Shown: positions 1 through 5,867 of the stretch, one piece after another
Position numbering within the stretch: position 1 is the first letter of the stretch
Layout of the letters: the number at the start of each line of letters is the position of its first letter
Assembly: GCA_019348435.1 (NCBI GenBank)
Contig: JAHWJM010000111.1
Coordinates: forward strand, 1 to 7,904
Source of the DNA: Actinomycetota bacterium
Lineage (GTDB): Bacteria; Actinomycetota; Thermoleophilia; Solirubrobacterales; Solirubrobacteraceae
DNA: 7,904 nucleotides
Reading direction: 5' to 3'
The notes under the pieces: generated by a model
The model's input: only the letters and a program-made list of their open reading frames with translations
Told to the model about the DNA's origin: nothing
The model's database searches: none
Position numbers and translations under genes: made by a program

Positions 1-36
1 GTCTGCCGCACATCAACATGTTCACGCTCGGCGCTC

Positions 37-43
37 AAAGGAG
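37..43 (+). promoter_or_regulatory. Ribosome binding site of the copper-binding protein gene
   Basis: AAAGGAG lies 7 nt before the ATG at 51, an ideal Shine-Dalgarno and spacing. It decides the start: the in-frame ATG at 18 has no such site and would add 11 residues with no family resemblance. The promoter must lie left of the window or within the first 35 bases, where I see no convincing -10/-35 pair. Confidence 0.85.
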
Positions 44-50
44 CCACGAA

Positions 51-497
51 ATGACGTCCACCACCATGCCGATGCTGCAGACCTACCCGCAGCCGATCAA
101 CCTGGACCGTAGGATGCTCGCCAGCGCGATCGACACGCTCATCGGATGCGCCGAAGCGTGCACAGCATGCGCCGACGCTTGCCTGAGCGAACCCAATGTC
201 GCGGATCTGACCAAGTGCATCCGCACCAACCTCGACTGCGCCGACATCTGCCAGACCACCGGCCGCGTCGTCAGCCGCCAAACCGAATACGACGCCAACG
301 TCACGCGCGCGATCGTCGAGGCCTGCGTGCAGTCCTGCAAGTCATGCGGCGACGAGTGCGAGCAGCACGGCGAGGCGGGCATGGGGCTCTGGCAGCGAGC
401 GGGAGACCTTCAGATGCAACACATGCAGGCCCGAGCAGCTCGCCAGTCGCTCAACGCGCCGGCCTTCAGCGCGACCGCGCCCTGTCCGACGGCGTGA
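51..497 (+). CDS. Four-helix-bundle copper-binding protein (DUF326/Csp-like) with Cys-poor fourth helix
   Basis: The 148-aa product has the Cys ladder of DUF326/Csp copper-storage proteins, cytosolic or secreted bundles that bind many Cu(I) ions through Cys lining the helix core. Cys lie at 33, 37, 40, 44 (CAEACTACADAC), 56, 63, 67 and 92, 96, 99, 103 (CVQSCKSCGDEC), matching helices 1-3. No signal peptide is seen, so it is probably the cytosolic, Csp3-like type. The region expected to hold the fourth Cys helix (about 120-136) has none: it reads HMQARAARQS where relatives such as YhjQ read HCQACAKAC, so Cys appear replaced by Met and Arg. One further Cys, C145, is in the tail. The frame continues cleanly to a TGA that overlaps the next gene's GTG, so I do not call a frameshift. 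The family call is firm; copper storage is inferred from the family. Confidence 0.85.
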   Translation: MTSTTMPMLQTYPQPINLDRRMLASAIDTLIGCAEACTACADACLSEPNVADLTKCIRTNLDCADICQTTGRVVSRQTEYDANVTRAIVEACVQSCKSCGDECEQHGEAGMGLWQRAGDLQMQHMQARAARQSLNAPAFSATAPCPTA

Positions 498-1369
498 GCG
501 CGATCGACTGGCTCGTCACAGCGGCCGGACTGCTGCTCGTCGCCGCGGCGCTGCGCGAGGTCTTTCACACGCTGCTGCACCCCAGCGGGATCGGCCAGCT
601 GACCCCCGCGATCTTCGGGATGATCTGGCGTGCTGCGCGGCGCCTCGGTGGCCGCGCGAGCGCTCTCGCCGGCCCAGTAGCGGTCGTGTCAAGCATCGTG
701 ACGTGGACGCTGATGATCGTCGTGGGCTGGGCGCTGGTGTACTGGCCGCAGATGCCAGGCGCCTTTCAGGTCGCCGAGGGAATCCAGGCGTCCGAGCAGG
801 ACGACCTGCTCGACGCCGTCTATCTCTCGGCGGTCGCGCTCTCGACGCTCGGATTCGGCGACATCGTGGCCGAACAGACAGCGCTGCGGATCGCGCTCGT
901 CATCGAGGCACTCGTCGGTTTTGCGCTGCTGAGCGCCGCGATCAGCTGGGTGCTGTCGATCTATCCGGCGCTGATGCGCCGCCGCGCGCTGGCAAGCCGC
1001 ATCAACGCCCTCGTCACCGGTGATGGCGATCAGGCGCGACTGGTCGAGGGCGACCCGCCGTGCGTGCTCGCGCTCGTGCTGCACAACCTCAGCGAACAGC
1101 TCCACACGGTCGGTGTCGACCTCGTCCAGTACCCCTCCAGCTACTTCTTCCACGGTCCAGCGGCCGACCTCTCGCTGCCGCCGGCACTCTGGCGCCTGCA
1201 GCACGCCCTCGTGCGTGACGACGTGCCGCCTGAAGCCCAACCGGCAGCAACAGCTCTGCGCGAATCTCTCAACGCAGTGGGCGACACGCTTCGCCGCGGG
1301 CCCTTTCGACTGCACGCAAACGATGCGCAGGCAGCGCTCCAGGCGTACGCCGCCGACCATGAGCGCTAG
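494..1369 (+). CDS. Potassium-channel-family membrane protein (Ion_trans_2 pore, TLGFGD filter)
   Basis: A 291-aa protein starting at a GTG that overlaps the upstream TGA (GTGA, 4-nt overlap), so translation is probably coupled. Hydrophobic segments lie at about 6-28, 62-84 and 130-157. Between the last two is a pore helix (LLDAVYLSAVALS) followed by TLGFGD at 118-123, the selectivity-filter signature of two-TM-per-pore K+ channels (TVGYGD in KcsA). The first segment, containing VFHTLLHPSG, is an extra N-terminal helix typical of a family of actinobacterial two-pore-type channel homologues. The C-terminal 130 residues after RRRALASR are soluble and helical, without a recognisable RCK/TrkA domain. 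K+ selectivity is inferred from the filter; Val-to-Leu and Tyr-to-Phe changes could alter conductance. The coupled copper-protein gene hints at a shared metal or envelope stress role, which is speculative. Confidence 0.85.
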   Translation: MSAIDWLVTAAGLLLVAAALREVFHTLLHPSGIGQLTPAIFGMIWRAARRLGGRASALAGPVAVVSSIVTWTLMIVVGWALVYWPQMPGAFQVAEGIQASEQDDLLDAVYLSAVALSTLGFGDIVAEQTALRIALVIEALVGFALLSAAISWVLSIYPALMRRRALASRINALVTGDGDQARLVEGDPPCVLALVLHNLSEQLHTVGVDLVQYPSSYFFHGPAADLSLPPALWRLQHALVRDDVPPEAQPAATALRESLNAVGDTLRRGPFRLHANDAQAALQAYAADHER

Positions 1370-1396
1370 CAATTGCGCTGGTTGAGCCGTGCTGCG

Positions 1397-2635
1397 TCAG
1401 CCCGCCCCGGCGCCGGGCGCCAGCAGGAACCCCTCGCGCACGAGGCGCCTGACGAGCACGAGCCGACCGGCGGCGTCGAGCCGGCCCGGCAGTTCCGCGG
1501 CCGTGAACGGTGCTCCCGCAGCGTGCGCTGCCGCGACCGCATCGGCAGCCTGCGCGGGGAAGCGCACCTCCTTGCCCTCGAAGCGCAGCGCGATACCGCC
1601 GCCGGGGCACGGCTCGAGATCGGCGATCACCGTCGTGCGGCGCACCAGCGGCGTGTCGAGCGTGAGCGCGTCGAGCGCGCGCACCTGCGTGAGCTGGCCG
1701 TCGAGGATCGGGTGCCGCGTGTCGACGAAGCGCCGGCGCGCGCGGCGGGCGACCTCCTGCTCGCTCAACCGGACCCCGAGGCGCTCGATCAGCTCGCCCG
1801 GCAGCTTGCCGCCGGGGTCGAGCGCGCGCCGGAACTCGACGTCCTCCGCGCAGTCGGCGAGCGCGGCGCGCATCGCCTCCAGGCGCGTCGGCGGGTGCAG
1901 GCCGACGGTGATGTGCAGCGACGCGCTGTCGGTCGCGGCAGCCTCGTGCGGCCAGCCGCGCGGGATGTACAGCGTGTCGCCGGCGCGCAGCGTGATGTCG
2001 TGCAGCGGCTCGCCGACCTCAGCTCCGGCGGCCGCCGACCAGCGCTGGTCTTTCAAGGGCAACTCGACGAGCGGCGCGTAGATGCGCCAGCGCTTGCTTC
2101 CGGAGACCTGCAGCACGAACACGTCGTGGGTGTCGTGGTGCACGGCGAAGCCCTGCGAGGACGCGGGCGTGCAGTAGGCGTTGGCCTGCACCGGCCAGTC
2201 GAGCGCAACCTCGAGACTGCGGCAGTACAGCGCGGCTGGGTGGTGGTGCAGGTGCAGCGCCTGGAGGACGATCGTCGCGCCCGCCGCGTGCTCCTCGGCG
2301 ACGCGATCGACGACCGCGGTTGCGGCGAAGCTGCCGGGCCGCCACGGGATGTCCTTCGTGTAGCCGGTGAGCGGCAGCTGCGCGCCGTCGCGAACGAGGC
2401 GAAACGCCGGCGACCGAAGAGCGGTCTCGCAGACGAGGCGCTCGACGTCGGCGTCCGACAGAACACTCTCGAAGCGGCCTGCCTCGCGGCGCTCGACGAT
2501 GAGCGGCCGGCGGTCGCAGTACTCCTCCAGGAATTCGCCCTGCGAGTACGGGTCCAGCGTCAGCTCGAAGGCCGACGGCGCCCGCGCGGGTGCGGGCGCC
2601 GCCGCAAGGTCGCTAGCTGTCGTCGCCGGAGTCAC
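1397..2635 (-). CDS. JmjC/cupin_4 Fe(II)- and 2-oxoglutarate-dependent oxygenase (ribosomal-oxygenase fold)
   Basis: Starting at the GTG at 2635 this gives 412 aa. Fe(II) ligands fit the HxD...H triad: H166 and D168 in GFAVHHDTHDVFVLQ, and distal H230 in GDTLYIPRGWPHEA. The GSKRWRIY strand after the HxD motif is typical of the YcfD/RoxA and MINA/NO66 class, which hydroxylates Arg or His of ribosomal proteins. The C-terminal half after about residue 250 resembles the dimerisation and winged-helix regions of that class (LSEQEVARRARRRF onward). The Pro/Ala-rich residues 2-22 look like a linker. The GTG overlaps the upstream peptide gene by 23 nt and has only a weak GGA before it, so translation is probably coupled to the peptide. 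The frame is open to 2803, but that extension lacks a ribosome site and reads as low-complexity Thr/Pro. The substrate is unknown: the peptide next door or a ribosomal protein are both possible. Confidence 0.85.
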   Translation of the reverse strand: MTPATTASDLAAAPAPARAPSAFELTLDPYSQGEFLEEYCDRRPLIVERREAGRFESVLSDADVERLVCETALRSPAFRLVRDGAQLPLTGYTKDIPWRPGSFAATAVVDRVAEEHAAGATIVLQALHLHHHPAALYCRSLEVALDWPVQANAYCTPASSQGFAVHHDTHDVFVLQVSGSKRWRIYAPLVELPLKDQRWSAAAGAEVGEPLHDITLRAGDTLYIPRGWPHEAAATDSASLHITVGLHPPTRLEAMRAALADCAEDVEFRRALDPGGKLPGELIERLGVRLSEQEVARRARRRFVDTRHPILDGQLTQVRALDALTLDTPLVRRTTVIADLEPCPGGGIALRFEGKEVRFPAQAADAVAAAHAAGAPFTAAELPGRLDAAGRLVLVRRLVREGFLLAPGAGAG

Positions 2636-2819
2636 TCGTGTCCGTGGCGTCGCCGGAGTCGTCACCGGTGTCGGTGGTGTCGGACACGTCACCTGTGTCG
2701 TCGGTGGTGTCGGACACGTCACCTGCGTCGTCCGTGACCGCGGCCGCCGCGCCGTCGAAGCGCTGCGTCTGCATCTCGTCGTCGGTGAGGGTGGTGCTGC
2801 CATCGTCGGGATCGCTCAT
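2613..2819 (-). CDS. Small acidic Asp/Thr/Ser/Gly repeat peptide preceding a JmjC oxygenase; candidate modified-peptide precursor
   Basis: A 68-aa ORF (ATG at 2819, TAG at 2613) with a strong GAAGGAG site 6 nt upstream, so I treat it as real although I recognise no family. Residues 1-30 form a non-repetitive leader-like part (MSDPDDGSTTLTDDEMQTQR and an FDGAAAAVTD stretch). Residues 31-68 are four 10-residue units: DAGDVSDTTD, DTGDVSDTTD, TGDDSGDATD and a shortened TSDSGDDS. It has no Cys and no Lys, one Arg, and a very high Asp content, so it is probably disordered. The stop lies 23 nt inside the JmjC gene, indicating co-translation. Possible roles, all inferred: a precursor whose Asp/Thr/Ser repeats are hydroxylated by the JmjC enzyme (RiPP-like); an accessory or inhibitor peptide; or a disordered N-terminal segment of the oxygenase split off by a +1 frameshift. 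No ATP-grasp, YcaO or lanthionine synthetase lies in the window. Confidence 0.7.
   Translation of the reverse strand: MSDPDDGSTTLTDDEMQTQRFDGAAAAVTDDAGDVSDTTDDTGDVSDTTDTGDDSGDATDTSDSGDDS
2671..2730. repeat. Near-perfect 30-bp tandem duplication inside the acidic peptide gene
   Basis: Bases 2671-2700 and 2701-2730 are identical except for one T/C difference at the sixth base from the end of the unit (2695 versus 2725). Read on the minus strand each unit encodes ten residues, (A/T)GDVSDTTD plus one Asp. A third, degenerate copy occupies about 2641-2670 and encodes TGDDSGDATD. The period is a multiple of three, so the reading frame is kept. The lack of synonymous drift implies a recent duplication. 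Confidence 0.95.
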
Positions 2820-2825
2820 GCGGTG

Positions 2826-2832
2826 CTCCTTC
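2826..2832 (-). promoter_or_regulatory. Ribosome binding site of the acidic peptide gene
   Basis: On the minus strand GAAGGAG precedes the ATG at 2819 by 6 nt. It is among the strongest sites on this strand in the window and is the main reason for calling the short peptide ORF a gene, and for rejecting the longer start at 2803 for the oxygenase. Confidence 0.85.
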
Positions 2833-2869
2833 GCAGGGGTGAGGTCCGCGACCGTCTACCCCTTCTGCG
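2832..2869 (-). promoter_or_regulatory. 13-bp RNA hairpin directly abutting the peptide's ribosome binding site
   Basis: On the minus-strand transcript CGCA (2869-2866) pairs with TGCG (2835-2832), GGGGT (2862-2858) with ACCCC (2840-2836), and GGTC (2853-2850) with GACC (2846-2843) around a GCG loop. A GAA bulge and a 4/2-nt internal loop separate the blocks. Its last base is the first base of GAAGGAG, and it starts 5 nt after the stop of the racemase-like gene. There is no U-tract, so it is not a canonical intrinsic terminator. It could be an RNA-processing or stability element separating the two genes, or could influence translation initiation of the peptide. Pairing is seen; function is inferred. 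Confidence 0.55.
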
Positions 2870-2874
2870 GCTTG

Positions 2875-4179
2875 CTAGGCGAGAAAGGAGCCGGGGACCG
2901 GCGCGGCCTCGTCCGGCGGGCCCGCCACCGCGCCGGCGCCGATGAGCTGCGCGATCCGGTCGTCGTCATAGCCGGCCGCGCGCAGCACCGCCTCGGTGTG
3001 CTCGCCGAGCTGCGGGCCGGGCAGGCGGTTCGTGTCCGCCGGCGTGCGCGAGAGCTTGACGGGCGCGCCGAGCAGCGACACCGGCCCGGCGGCGCCGGGC
3101 TGATCGAGCCCGACGACCATCTCGCGCGCGCGAACGTGCTCTGACGACAGCGCCTCGTCGAGGTCGAGCACGGGCTCCAGGCAGCACTCGTGCTCGATCG
3201 CGAACGCCTCCCACTCGGCGCGGCTGCGAGCAGCGAAGATCGCCTGAACCTCGGCGTGCGCCTCGCTGCCGGGCGCGGCGAACTGCTCCCCGACGAGATC
3301 GTCGCGGCCGACGCCGCGACACCACGCGTCCCAGAACTTTCGCTCCAGCGCGCCCAGCGCGACCCAGCGGCCGTCGGCGCAGGCGTAGGGCCGGTAGCAG
3401 GCCAGCCCGCCGGCGAGCTCGAGCATGCCGCGCTGCGGTGGCTCGGCACCGTCCGCGTTCAAGAAGCGGGCGGCGACGAGCGCCAGCCACGACAGCCCGC
3501 CGTCGGCCATCGCGACGTCCACAAGCTGCCCCTCCCCCGTGCGCTCGGCCTCGCGCAGCGCCGCGAGGATCCCGAACGCCGCCATCAGCGCGCCGCCGCC
3601 GAGATCCGCGATCTGGCCCGCCGGCTGAACGGGCGGCCCGCCCGGCTCGCCCGTCAGCCCGAGCAGGCCGGTCAGCGCGAGGTAGTTCATGTCGTGGCCG
3701 GCGCGGTCGCGCAGCGGCCCGTCCTGGCCGTAGCCCGTGATGGAGCAGAAGACGAGCTTCGAGTTCACCTCGCGCATCGCGTCGAAGCCGACGCCGAGGC
3801 GGTCGAGCACGCCCGGCCGGAAGGACTCGAGCACGATGTCGTGCTCGCGCACGAGCGCGAGCAGCACCTCGCGCGCCGCCTGCTGCTTGAGGTCGATCCG
3901 GATCGAGCGCTTGTTGCGGTTCAGCGCGAGGAACAGCGCCGAGCGCGCACTCTGCGCCGCGCCCTCGACGTACGGGGGCGACCAGCGGATGTAGTCGCCC
4001 ATCCCGACGTCCTCGACCTTCAGCACGTCGGCGCCGTAGTCGGCGAGCAGCAGCGAGCAGAAGCCGCCCGGCAGCAGGCGGCTGAGGTCCAGGACGCGGA
4101 CGCCGGCGAGCGGCAGCCTCCCGGCCGTGGCGGCGCCGGGGCTCGCGGAGGTGCCGGTGACCGGATCGTCGAGGCTCAT
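2875..4179 (-). CDS. CaiB/BaiF family CoA enzyme, alpha-methylacyl-CoA racemase-like
   Basis: A 434-aa protein from the ATG at 4179 to the TAG at 2875. The N-terminal segment PLAGVRVLDLSRLLPGGFCS (residues 23-42), then GADVLKVED, MGDYIRW, NRNKRSI, and GYGQDGPLRDRAGHDMNYLA (149-168), are diagnostic of alpha-methylacyl-CoA racemases, which epimerise the 2-methyl branch of acyl-CoAs before beta-oxidation. H162 and D192 (QIADLGGG) have the same 30-residue spacing as the catalytic His126/Asp156 pair of the mycobacterial MCR enzyme. It is longer than the usual 360-390 aa, partly because of about 20 unconserved N-terminal residues; an internal start is possible but no better ribosome site is seen. 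The frame remains open to 4290, without conserved sequence. A CoA-transferase activity of the same fold cannot be excluded. The acidic peptide gene follows after 55 nt on the same strand; a functional link is uncertain. Confidence 0.88.
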   Translation of the reverse strand: MSLDDPVTGTSASPGAATAGRLPLAGVRVLDLSRLLPGGFCSLLLADYGADVLKVEDVGMGDYIRWSPPYVEGAAQSARSALFLALNRNKRSIRIDLKQQAAREVLLALVREHDIVLESFRPGVLDRLGVGFDAMREVNSKLVFCSITGYGQDGPLRDRAGHDMNYLALTGLLGLTGEPGGPPVQPAGQIADLGGGALMAAFGILAALREAERTGEGQLVDVAMADGGLSWLALVAARFLNADGAEPPQRGMLELAGGLACYRPYACADGRWVALGALERKFWDAWCRGVGRDDLVGEQFAAPGSEAHAEVQAIFAARSRAEWEAFAIEHECCLEPVLDLDEALSSEHVRAREMVVGLDQPGAAGPVSLLGAPVKLSRTPADTNRLPGPQLGEHTEAVLRAAGYDDDRIAQLIGAGAVAGPPDEAAPVPGSFLA

Positions 4180-4200
4180 CGGGCTAGCCGCAGAGACTAC

Positions 4201-4217
4201 GGCGGCGCAACGCCGCC
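4201..4217. repeat. Perfect inverted repeat GGCGGCG-CAA-CGCCGCC
   Basis: Seven base pairs with a 3-nt loop, located 21 nt upstream of the racemase-like gene's ATG, so it would lie in its 5' untranslated region or promoter. No run of U follows on either strand that would make it an intrinsic terminator. It may be an RNA hairpin or an operator half-site pair; in GC-rich DNA some such repeats arise by chance. Confidence 0.5.
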
Positions 4218-4371
4218 TTCGCCGCGATGAATCCGCGCGAGGGCACGGCGACAGCAGCGCGGCGCTGCGTGAGCTTGCGCACGTCGCCATGCGCAGCCAT
4301 CGACGTGATGACCGGCGCAGCTGCCGGCCAGGACTCAGGTCACAACAAGTTCACGAACGAGCGCGAGGTGT

Positions 4372-4378
4372 GGGAGGG
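4372..4378 (+). promoter_or_regulatory. Ribosome binding site deciding the TTG start of the secreted protein
   Basis: GGGAGGG lies 7 nt before a TTG at 4386. This TTG opens a frame encoding a typical Arg-containing, Leu/Ala-rich signal-peptide core, which supports it as the native start. The TTG at 4588, which opens the uninterrupted downstream frame, lies inside the carbohydrate-binding domain and has no such site. Confidence 0.7.
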
Positions 4379-4385
4379 TGGCATC

Positions 4386-5859
4386 TTGCGACATCGTGCC
4401 GCGCGCGACCGCGATGCCATCCGTCGCAGCCTCGTCTGCGTCGCAGCCCTGCTCGGGCTGCTGACGGCCCGCCGCGCCGGCGCACGCCGTCGCCACGATC
4501 GCCGCCGATACGACCCGCGCGCCGCTGCGCGACGCGCCGCCCGCGGGGCGCAGCGCGGCCCTCGTCGCCGGCGGGCTGGATCGGACGTTGCTGCGCTTCC
4601 GCGTCGCCGGCCTGTCCGGACGCCCCGCTCGCGCCGTGCTGCGCCTGCGTGTCACCGATCCCACGTTCGAGAGCCTCCAGGTGCGGACGGTGCCGGCGTT
4701 CGCCGAGGACGCGGCCTCGCCGCTGATCCTGCTGCCCAGCCTGTTCGCGGTCGCGAAGGTGGCGGGCGCGCAGGCCGGGACGTGGGTGCAGTGGGACGTG
4801 ACGCGGGCCGTGAGCGGCAACGGCGACGTCAACCTGCAGGTCAGCGGCCCGCTCATCGATCCCGCGAGGTTCTCCTCGCGCGAGGGCGCGCACGCGCCGC
4901 AACTCGTCGTGACGCCCGACGACGAAACGGCGGTTCGCTTCGCGACCCTGCTCGACCCGGCGAGCGCCGACAGCTTCGACGCCGACGTGCGCGACAACCT
5001 CGGCCGGACGCTCGACGGCCTCGAGGTCATCGACGCCCCGCCCGGTCTCGGCGTTCCGGGCCGTTTCATCGGCGTCTACCACTCGCTGATCGGCGGGGTC
5101 TTCGTCACCCACGTCGCGACTTCGGACGACCTGCGCCACTGGACGCATCACGGCGATCTCGACGCGCACGCGTCGCAGGCCTCGCTCGTCAGCGTCCTCG
5201 GCGGCGGGTTCGTGCTCACCGTCGAGCGCGACGCGCCCGACGCCCAGTACGTCAGCACGTCGAACATCGTGCTCCGCCACTACGAGAGCTGGGCCGCGAT
5301 CACCGCCGGTTCGTTCAGCGCCGAGGCCAACCTGCCGCGGACGCTCGCTCCAACCGCCGAGGGGACCCCGGAGCTGCGCGTGCTGCGCTGGGGCGCCACG
5401 CCCGCAGAGTCGCAGCTCGAGATCACCTTCCACTACCTGAAGCACATCGAGGTCGATCGGCAGGCGGCCGGCCTGCTGACGAACTTCGACCCGGCAACCT
5501 GGACACCGCAGCCCGTGCCGCTCGTCAACGATGTGTTCATCGCGCTCGGCACACGCGGCAACCTCGGCGACCGCGCCGACGTGCTCTTCGAGGGCCGGCG
5601 CTTTGCGGTGCTCGAGGCGCAGTCCGTCCGCGCAGACTTCTCGACATGGCGCTGGTATCTCTACGACCGTGATCGCAATGAGGCGCGGCTCCTGGCGCTG
5701 CACGGGCCGGCGGGCCCGTTTGCGCTCGGCAACCCGTCGGTGCGAGCGTTCACCGATGCCGAGGGAGCCACGACGCTCTTCGTCTCGGGCTATGCGTTCT
5801 CGCAGGGCGCGGCATTCGGCGAGGCCGGCCAGTTCATCGCGCTGCGGCGACTGGGCTGA
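4386..5859 (+). CDS. Secreted CBM96 (DNRLRE)-like plus beta-propeller-like protein, frameshifted in the signal peptide
   Basis: Two frames are joined by a one-base discontinuity. From TTG 4386, 28 residues encode a signal-peptide start (RRSLVCVAALLGLLTA). Skipping one base, for example C4470, continues as AAPAHA then VATIAADTT, giving a textbook AHA cleavage site. The downstream frame has a TGA at 4462-4464 and no start codon until TTG 4588, which is inside the domain. Restored length is about 490 aa. Residues about 37-170 match the CBM96/DNRLRE beta-sandwich (DRTLLRFRVAGLSG, TWVQWDVTRAVSG, SSREGAHAPQLVVTP). Residues about 215-490 have blade-like motifs (GVYHSL, THVATSDDLRHWTHHGDLDA, FVLTVERDA) resembling GH43-type five-bladed propellers. 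No catalytic acids can be assigned, so it may bind rather than cleave sugars. The shift is either a sequencing error, a recent inactivating indel or, less likely, recoding. The long open reading beyond argues against an old pseudogene. Confidence 0.75.
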
Positions 5860-5867
5860 GCACACGC

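Larger units (their letters stand above)
4180..4385. other. Divergent intergenic region between the racemase-like and secreted-protein genes
   Basis: This 206-bp stretch must carry the promoters of two diverging genes. I cannot pick convincing -35/-10 hexamers in this GC-rich sequence. It does contain a perfect 7-bp inverted repeat at 4201-4217, a 5-bp inverted repeat CCGGC-6 nt-GCCGG at 4312-4327, and a short palindrome GTTCACGAAC at 4349-4358, which lies 28 nt before the TTG start of the rightward gene and could be an operator. No small ORF with a good ribosome site is seen here. Confidence 0.6.

Noticed and set aside
372..440. Frameshift explaining the missing fourth-helix Cys of the copper-binding protein
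   Set aside because: One other frame gives a single CNTC motif but no continuing Cys pattern, while the annotated frame aligns residue by residue with the relatives' helix and ends in a coupled stop/start.
1362..1379. Bidirectional terminator (AGCGC, 8-nt loop, GCGCT) between the convergent channel and JmjC genes
   Set aside because: The stem is only 5 bp and no T-run follows on either strand; too weak to annotate.
2641..2730. CRISPR array or mobile-element repeat
   Set aside because: The 30-bp units are directly adjacent without spacers, keep a coding frame, and no cas, transposase or integrase genes are present.
1373..2737. Long plus-strand ORF (454 aa) antisense to the JmjC gene
   Set aside because: Arg/Glu/Ala-rich low-information translation, no family motif; the opposite strand encodes a protein with an intact HxD...H metal site. 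Typical GC-rich shadow frame.
2636..2803. Upstream ATG at 2803 extending the JmjC protein by 56 residues
   Set aside because: No ribosome site before it; the extension is a Thr/Pro low-complexity frame overlapping the peptide gene that has its own strong site.
3190..4230. Plus-strand ORF (346 aa) antisense to the racemase-like gene
   Set aside because: Its translation has no recognisable motif, while the minus strand carries the racemase signatures GYGQDGP and AGHDMNY.
4227..5672. Long plus-strand ORF (481 aa) including the signal-peptide frame
   Set aside because: Only its part from about 4386 to 4469 is meaningful; after that it becomes an Arg-rich shadow of the secreted protein's true frame.
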